Source: Streptomyces avidinii (GTDB lineage Bacteria > Actinomycetota > Actinomycetes > Streptomycetales > Streptomycetaceae). Taken from it: DNA of 64,000 bases. The DNA lies in NCBI RefSeq assembly GCF_014650695.1, contig NZ_BMVL01000009.1, positions 167,714-231,713 of the forward strand. The letters are read 5' to 3'. The position numbers and the translations under genes were made by a program. The notes under the pieces are model-generated. The model was given only the letters and a program-made list of their open reading frames with translations. It had not been told where the DNA came from and made no database searches. Each line of letters starts with the position of its first letter. Positions within the stretch are counted from its first letter, which is position 1. Shown here one piece after another: positions 60,452 to 64,000 of the stretch.

Positions 60452-61051
60452 TCAGGACACGTCGGCGCGAATCCCCTTGCCGATCAGACCATCCGTGTAC
60501 GTCACCGTCTTCGCAGTGAACGCACCCTTGCCGGTGACCGCGCCGGTCACGTTCTCGCCCGGAGCCAGCTCGACCGTGGCGATCTGGTCCTCGTCGGCCC
60601 CGAGTTCAGCCATGTGCTTGGTGCCGTTCGTGTCGGTGATCGCAAAGTAGAGCGGGTTCACGTTGATCGGCTTACTGCTGTTGTTCGTGATGGTGACGGA
60701 CACGCTCGTGTACTCGTCGCCCTGCGCGATGATGCTCTTCTTGAACTCGGTCTTCTTCGCAACCACATCGACCGCGGCCTTCTTCTCCGGTGCGGCGGAG
60801 GACGGCTTGGACTCGGGGGCCTGCGCCGGTGCGGATGGTGCAGCAGCTGCGGGCGCGGACTCCTTCGCCGTCTTGTCGCTGCTCCCACTGCTGAGTAACG
60901 CGCCGACGACACCGAGGAGCACGATGCATCCCACGATGCCCAGACACGAGAAGCCGACGATCTTCCCCGCGTTGGACTTCTTCGGCTGCGGAGGGGGCGG
61001 GTAGCCGTACCCGGGCTGCGGCTGACCGGGCGGCGAGAACTGCTGAGACAA
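60452..61051 (-). CDS. DUF4352-like exported/membrane protein with a TTA codon
   Basis: The protein starts at a TTG (61051) after GGGGG. It has a Gln/Pro/Gly/Tyr-rich N-terminus (QFSPPGQPQPGYGYPPPPQP), one transmembrane helix (about 28-52, KIVGFSCLGIVGCIVLLGVVGA), a Ser/Ala/Pro linker and a DUF4352 beta domain (about 100-195, SVSVTITNNSSKPINVNPLYFAITD). An in-frame TTA codon (60896-60898) makes translation bldA-dependent. A GTG twelve bases upstream is an alternative start. It looks less codon-biased than its neighbours. Confidence 0.75.
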   Translation of the reverse strand: MSQQFSPPGQPQPGYGYPPPPQPKKSNAGKIVGFSCLGIVGCIVLLGVVGALLSSGSSDKTAKESAPAAAAPSAPAQAPESKPSSAAPEKKAAVDVVAKKTEFKKSIIAQGDEYTSVSVTITNNSSKPINVNPLYFAITDTNGTKHMAELGADEDQIATVELAPGENVTGAVTGKGAFTAKTVTYTDGLIGKGIRADVS

Positions 61052-61117
61052 GGGAACCCCCACAGGGACGAGTGCGAATCCGGTCACCGTATGGGGGCGT
61101 GCACGCGCGGGTGCGAC

Positions 61118-61145
61118 AATGTTCAAACCGTGACAATCGAACATT
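61118..61145. promoter_or_regulatory. inverted repeat upstream of the DUF4352 gene
   Basis: AATGTTC and GAACATT are perfect 7-base arms with 14 bases between them, 67 bases before the TTG start. The AT-rich segment is a candidate operator or promoter. Confidence 0.45.
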
Positions 61146-61226
61146 CAACCGTCCACCGTCGGCCGCGCCGGAGCCTCCCGAAGGAAGAGGGGCGTCGTGG
61201 TCACTCGGGTGGTCCGCCGGACGCAA

Positions 61227-61262
61227 AAAGAGCCGGCGCAGGTTTCCCTGCACCGGCTCTTT
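61227..61262 (-). terminator. tRNA-Pro terminator with T tract
   Basis: On the minus strand AAAGAGCCGG and CCGGCTCTTT form a 10-bp stem, with an inner CAGG/CCTG stem, followed by further T residues. It follows the tRNA 3' end by 14 bases. This is one of the few classical Rho-independent terminators here. Confidence 0.88.
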
Positions 61263-61276
61263 CCGATACTTCAGCG

Positions 61277-61350
61277 TCGGGGTGGCGGGATTTGAACCCA
61301 CGACCTCTTCGTCCCGAACGAAGCGCGCTGCCAAGCTGCGCTACACCCCG
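61277..61350 (-). tRNA. tRNA-Pro (anticodon CGG)
   Basis: The minus strand gives a 74-nt cloverleaf. The acceptor CGGGGTG pairs with CACCCCG, with A as discriminator. An anticodon stem CTTCG/CGAAG surrounds loop TTCGGGA (anticodon CGG, reading CCG), and the T loop GTTCAAATC closes GTGGG/CCCGC. The 3' CCA is not encoded, as is common in actinobacteria. Confidence 0.95.
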
Positions 61351-61389
61351 ATCGCCGCCTTGCAGCGCTTGCTGCCCTGGCGACATCGA

Positions 61390-62097
61390 TTACTTTAGCG
61401 GACCTCTCGCCGGAGACGAAATCCGGTTTTCGCGGGGCGGTCGCGGAGCCAGGCGGGACGGTCGGCGGTAGTGGTCCGCCGCGACCAGGACGAGGCCGAG
61501 GGCGTAGAAGGCGGCGCCCAGGACCAGGGCGTTCACGGTCACGCGGGCGTAGCCGTACTGGGCCGCGTCGATGAAGGGGTACGGGTACCGGCGCCCGGTG
61601 CCGGGGGTGAGCAGGGCGCCGCGGGCCATCGCGAAGGTCACGTACGCCAGCGGGTACGCCAGCCACTGGGCGGCGTGGCGCGGGCGCAGGGTGCGCGGGG
61701 CGGTGAGCAGGAGGAAGTCCAAGAGGGCGCCGACCGGGGTGACCGTGTGGAGGAGCTGGTTGGCCACGGACCTGGCGCCGGTGAGCCGGTCGAGTTCGGC
61801 GACGACGTTGTACGGGCTCGACGGGTTGGCGAGCACCAGGTGGAAGACCAGCCCGGTGATCAGGATGAAGAGCAGCATCCCGCCCCGGTAGAGGGGAGCG
61901 ACGTCGGGCCGGCGTTGCCGTGCGCGCGCCGCGGACACCCCGAGGACGACCGCGACCAGGATGTTCGTCCAGATGGTGAAGTAGCTCAGGACGACGGGCA
62001 CGCTCCCGTACACGAAGTCGATGACCAGCCCCACCACGGCCGCCGCGCAGATCAGGCCGCGGAACACCACCGGGACGAGGCGTGATGGTGCGGTCAT
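61390..62097 (-). CDS. Pr6Pr/FAR-17a-like integral membrane protein
   Basis: This 235-residue membrane protein has six helices. SYFTIWTNILVAVVLG, FHLVLANPSSPYNVVAELDRL and HTVTPVGALLDFLLL are present, and YPYPFIDAAQYG lies between helices five and six. This fits the Pr6Pr family of six-helix proteins with conserved Thr and His, related to FAR-17a/AIG1 fatty-acid hydrolases. Substrate unknown. It lies downstream of the metallophosphoesterase gene on the same strand. Confidence 0.85.
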   Translation of the reverse strand: MTAPSRLVPVVFRGLICAAAVVGLVIDFVYGSVPVVLSYFTIWTNILVAVVLGVSAARARQRRPDVAPLYRGGMLLFILITGLVFHLVLANPSSPYNVVAELDRLTGARSVANQLLHTVTPVGALLDFLLLTAPRTLRPRHAAQWLAYPLAYVTFAMARGALLTPGTGRRYPYPFIDAAQYGYARVTVNALVLGAAFYALGLVLVAADHYRRPSRLAPRPPRENRISSPARGPLK

Positions 62098-62109
62098 CCC
62101 GGCAGCGTA

Positions 62110-63045
62110 TTACGCCGGGGTCAGGGTCAGGAGTGTCGCCTCCGGCGGGCAGGCGAAGCGGACCGGGGTGAACCGGTTCGTGCCGCAACCCGCCGAGACG
62201 TGCAGGTACGCGCGGTTGCCCTCGGCCTCGTGCATGGAGAGCCCCTTCACCCGCTTCGTGTCCAGGTCGCAGTTGGTGACGAGGGCCCCGTAGAAGGGGA
62301 TGCACAGCTGCCCGCCGTGGGTGTGGCCCGCGAGGATCAGCGGGTACCGGTCGGCGGTGAAGGACTCCAGGACGCGCAGGTACGGGGCGTGCACCACGGC
62401 CATCGAGAAGTCCGCGTCCGCCTCCGGACCGCCGGCGACCTCCGCGTAGCGGTCCCGCTTGATGTGCGGGTCGTCGAGCCCGGTGAAGGCCAGCTCCAGG
62501 CCGTCCAGCTTCAGCCGGGCCCGGGTGTTGGTGAGGTTCAGCCAGCCGGCCGAGTCGAAGGCGTCCCGCATCTCCTCCCACGGGTTGTGGACGGCGCCGA
62601 CGACCGGCTTGTTGCCGTTCAGCCCGTGCCGGCCCTGCGCCTTCTCGAGCAGGTAGCGCCCGGGGTTGCGCAGCCGGGGCCCGTAGTAGTCGTTCGACCC
62701 GAAGACGTACACGCCCGGGAACTTCATCAGGGGGCCCAGGGCGTCGAGCAGCTCGGGGATGCCCTGGGTGTCCGAGAGGTTGTCGCCGGTGTTCACGACG
62801 AAGTCGGGGCGCAGCCCAGCCAGGGACTGCAGCCAGGCACGTTTCTTTCGCTGCCCGCCGACCATGTGGATGTCGGACACCTGGAGCACGCGCAGCGGGC
62901 GCATCCCCCGGGGAAGAACAGGCACCGTGACCCGGCGCAGGCGGAAGGACCGCGCCTCGAAACCGGCGGCATAGGCCACACCCGCGGCCCCCACCGCAGC
63001 GATTCCCGCAGCAGCCTTCAGGGGTACTCCGTAACGCGCACGCAT
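62110..63045 (-). CDS. metallophosphoesterase with N-terminal membrane anchor
   Basis: The 311-residue protein has an N-terminal hydrophobic stretch (about 8-30) and the calcineurin-like metal motifs VSDIHM (Asp58, His60), NTGDN (Asp88), FGSNDYY and AGHTHGGQL. It belongs to the YkuE-like branch. Its substrate could be a nucleotide, phospholipid or UDP-sugar derivative. It is probably anchored in the membrane. The start at 63045 uses ATG. It is divergent from the YqeY gene. Confidence 0.9.
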   Translation of the reverse strand: MRARYGVPLKAAAGIAAVGAAGVAYAAGFEARSFRLRRVTVPVLPRGMRPLRVLQVSDIHMVGGQRKKRAWLQSLAGLRPDFVVNTGDNLSDTQGIPELLDALGPLMKFPGVYVFGSNDYYGPRLRNPGRYLLEKAQGRHGLNGNKPVVGAVHNPWEEMRDAFDSAGWLNLTNTRARLKLDGLELAFTGLDDPHIKRDRYAEVAGGPEADADFSMAVVHAPYLRVLESFTADRYPLILAGHTHGGQLCIPFYGALVTNCDLDTKRVKGLSMHEAEGNRAYLHVSAGCGTNRFTPVRFACPPEATLLTLTPA

Positions 63046-63113
63046 GGACCCATCGTCGCAGACCCGGAAAACAGGTGAGCGCCACCGGCCCCGTACCTGG
63101 CAGACTCACCTGT

Positions 63114-63575
63114 ATGACCACGCTCAAGGCCAAGCTCCAGGAAGACCTCACGACCGCCATCAAGGCGCGTGACGAGCTGCATTCGTCCACGCTGCGCCTG
63201 ACCCTCTCCGCCATCACCAAGGAGGAGGTCGCGGGCAAGGAAGCACGTGTGCTCTCCGACGAGGAAGTCCTCAAGGTGATCGCCAAGGAGGCGAAGAAGC
63301 GCCGTGAGGCGGCCGAGGCCTTCGCCCAGGGCGGCCGTCCCGAGCAGGCCGCACGGGAGACTGCGGAGGGCGAGTTTCTCGACACGTACCTGCCCAAGCA
63401 GCTCAGCGACGACGAGCTCGTCGCGATCGTGGCGCAGGCCGTGGAGGAGGCCAGGGCGGCTGGTGCCGAGGGGCCGCGGGCCATGGGTGCCGTCATGAAG
63501 ATCGTGAACCCGAAGGTCGCCGGGCTGGCGGAGGGCGGGCGTGTCGCCGCCGTCGTCAAGCAGCAGCTCTCGTAG
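63114..63575 (+). CDS. GatB/YqeY domain protein
   Basis: This 153-residue, mainly helical protein has the YqeY pattern: LQEDLTTAIKARDELHSSTLRLTLSAI, DEEVLKVIAKEAKKRREAAEAFAQGGR, LDTYLPKQLSDDEL and MGAVMKIVNPKVAGLAEGGRVA. It is related to the tail of GatB amidotransferase; its own role is unclear. The ATG at 63114 (MTTLKAKL) matches the family; an upstream in-frame ATG at 63075 was rejected. A huge inverted repeat follows its stop. Confidence 0.9.
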   Translation: MTTLKAKLQEDLTTAIKARDELHSSTLRLTLSAITKEEVAGKEARVLSDEEVLKVIAKEAKKRREAAEAFAQGGRPEQAARETAEGEFLDTYLPKQLSDDELVAIVAQAVEEARAAGAEGPRAMGAVMKIVNPKVAGLAEGGRVAAVVKQQLS

Positions 63576-63618
63576 GACCGCAGCGCACGAGCACGAGCAG
63601 GCGCAGAGCAAGAGCGCA

Positions 63619-63688
63619 GCAGGACAGGGCAAAGGGGGAGGGCCCCGGCCGAAATCGGCCGGGGCCCTCCCCCTTTGCCCTGTCCTGC
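63619..63688. terminator. 70-bp perfect inverted repeat (bidirectional terminator)
   Basis: Two 34-base arms are perfectly complementary around a two-base centre (AA at 63653-63654), starting GCAGGACAGGGCAAAGGG. It separates the convergent YqeY and penicillin-binding protein genes, ending six bases before the latter's stop codon. In RNA it would form an unusually long stem. Confidence 0.85.
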
Positions 63689-63694
63689 ACGTAC

Positions 63695-64000
63695 CTACTG
63701 GTCGTCGCGGCCGCCGACCACGCCGCCGATGTTCGGGTCGATCGAGATCGGCGGGAACGGGGGCTGCGGGTCGGCCCCGCCGCCCGTGGCGCCCCCGTTG
63801 GCTCCGGCGGTCTGGCCGCCGGGCCGCCCGCCGGGCTTGCCGTCACCGCCGGGCTTACCGGGCTTCGACGGGTTCGTGGACGGCTTGTTGCCGCGCGGGC
63901 CGCCGGACGGAACCGTCGGCTCCGGGATGCTCACCGTGGTGAAGTTCGAGGACTCGCGGCCGGACAGCGCGCCGGAGACCGCGTCCTTCCAGATCGGGCC
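63695..64000 (-). CDS. C-terminal tail of a penicillin-binding protein/transglycosylase (partial)
   Basis: The frame is open from 64000 down to the stop at 63695 (101 residues). It reads GPIWKDAVSGALSGRESSNF then TTVSIPEPTVPSGGPRGNKP, and continues as a disordered Pro/Gly/Asn/Lys-rich tail to GGRDDQ. PIWKDA..GAL is the end of class A PBP transpeptidase domains, and the Pro/Gly-rich tail is common in Streptomyces PBPs. The catalytic domains lie outside the window. Confidence 0.75.
   Translation of the reverse strand, partial: GPIWKDAVSGALSGRESSNFTTVSIPEPTVPSGGPRGNKPSTNPSKPGKPGGDGKPGGRPGGQTAGANGGATGGGADPQPPFPPISIDPNIGGVVGGRDDQ

Overview
The window is a stretch of chromosome from a high-GC actinomycete, almost certainly Streptomyces. 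The evidence is strong third-position G/C bias, many GTG starts and some TTG starts, an HspR-type HAIR operator in front of clpB, a Streptomyces-type parS site, several gene families typical of the genus (DUF2617, DUF3151, DUF5063, YbjN, SLATT) and one in-frame TTA codon. Most of it looks like conserved core chromosome. No rRNA, CRISPR array, insertion sequence or intact prophage was seen.

Region by region. 1-13.5 kb holds stress and core metabolism: a degenerate Rieske-like end, a PPOX-fold oxidoreductase, clpB, a YbjN-like protein, a GT-C mannosyltransferase-like protein, a class I aminotransferase, a tiny membrane protein with a Cys/Ser/Gly tail, a membrane-anchored spermidine-synthase-like enzyme, pyrE and fba, with a parS site between the last two. 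13.6-17.3 kb holds DUF3151 and a three-gene tryptophan-to-anthranilate (kynurenine) set. 17.4-21 kb encodes exported proteins: a PKD/beta-repeat protein preceded by the collapsed remnant of a paralogue, and an HtrA-like protease. 21.1-26 kb has MASE1 and PP2C sensor/phosphatase genes, purA and a diacylglycerol-kinase-fold gene with a membrane partner. 26-32.6 kb has a UvrA-like ATPase, VOC and AraC genes, then a GbsR-type regulator divergent from an ABC exporter with a palindromic operator candidate between them.

32.7-40.3 kb is one long minus-strand block: cytochrome P450, two tandem DesK/NarL-type two-component systems, a membrane acyltransferase and an exported alpha/beta hydrolase. 40.5-47.1 kb holds an NTF2-like protein, a receptor Ser/Thr kinase, a MarR regulator overlapping a DJ-1 gene, a class III aminotransferase and a GntR regulator. 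47.2-54.3 kb is the SLATT / ybaB / recR / DUF5063 / lysC / asd / ECF sigma cluster, ending with a membrane protein translationally coupled to the sigma factor. 54.4-60.3 kb has SURF1, an S9 peptidase, a small basic protein, a cytosine-deaminase-like enzyme, an HD protein and two short hypothetical genes. 60.3-61.35 kb is a small accessory-looking segment next to tRNA-Pro(CGG), with a TTA-containing DUF4352 gene. The window closes with Pr6Pr, metallophosphoesterase and YqeY genes, a perfect 70-bp inverted repeat and the 3' end of a penicillin-binding protein gene.

How the genes work together. Many neighbours are coupled by 4- or 8-nt stop/start overlaps: TDO-kynU, ABC ATPase-permease, both kinase-regulator pairs, hydrolase-acyltransferase, DJ-1-MarR, recR-DUF5063, lysC-asd and sigma-membrane partner. 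Operator-like palindromes sit in front of three regulator systems (GbsR, MarR, GntR). Strong hairpins close most transcription units. The items most worth follow-up are the parS palindrome, the collapsed PKD paralogue, the SLATT protein in the ybaB-recR neighbourhood, the Cys-rich micro-membrane protein, the sigma factor with its unusual partner and upstream ORF, and the tRNA-Pro-adjacent segment.
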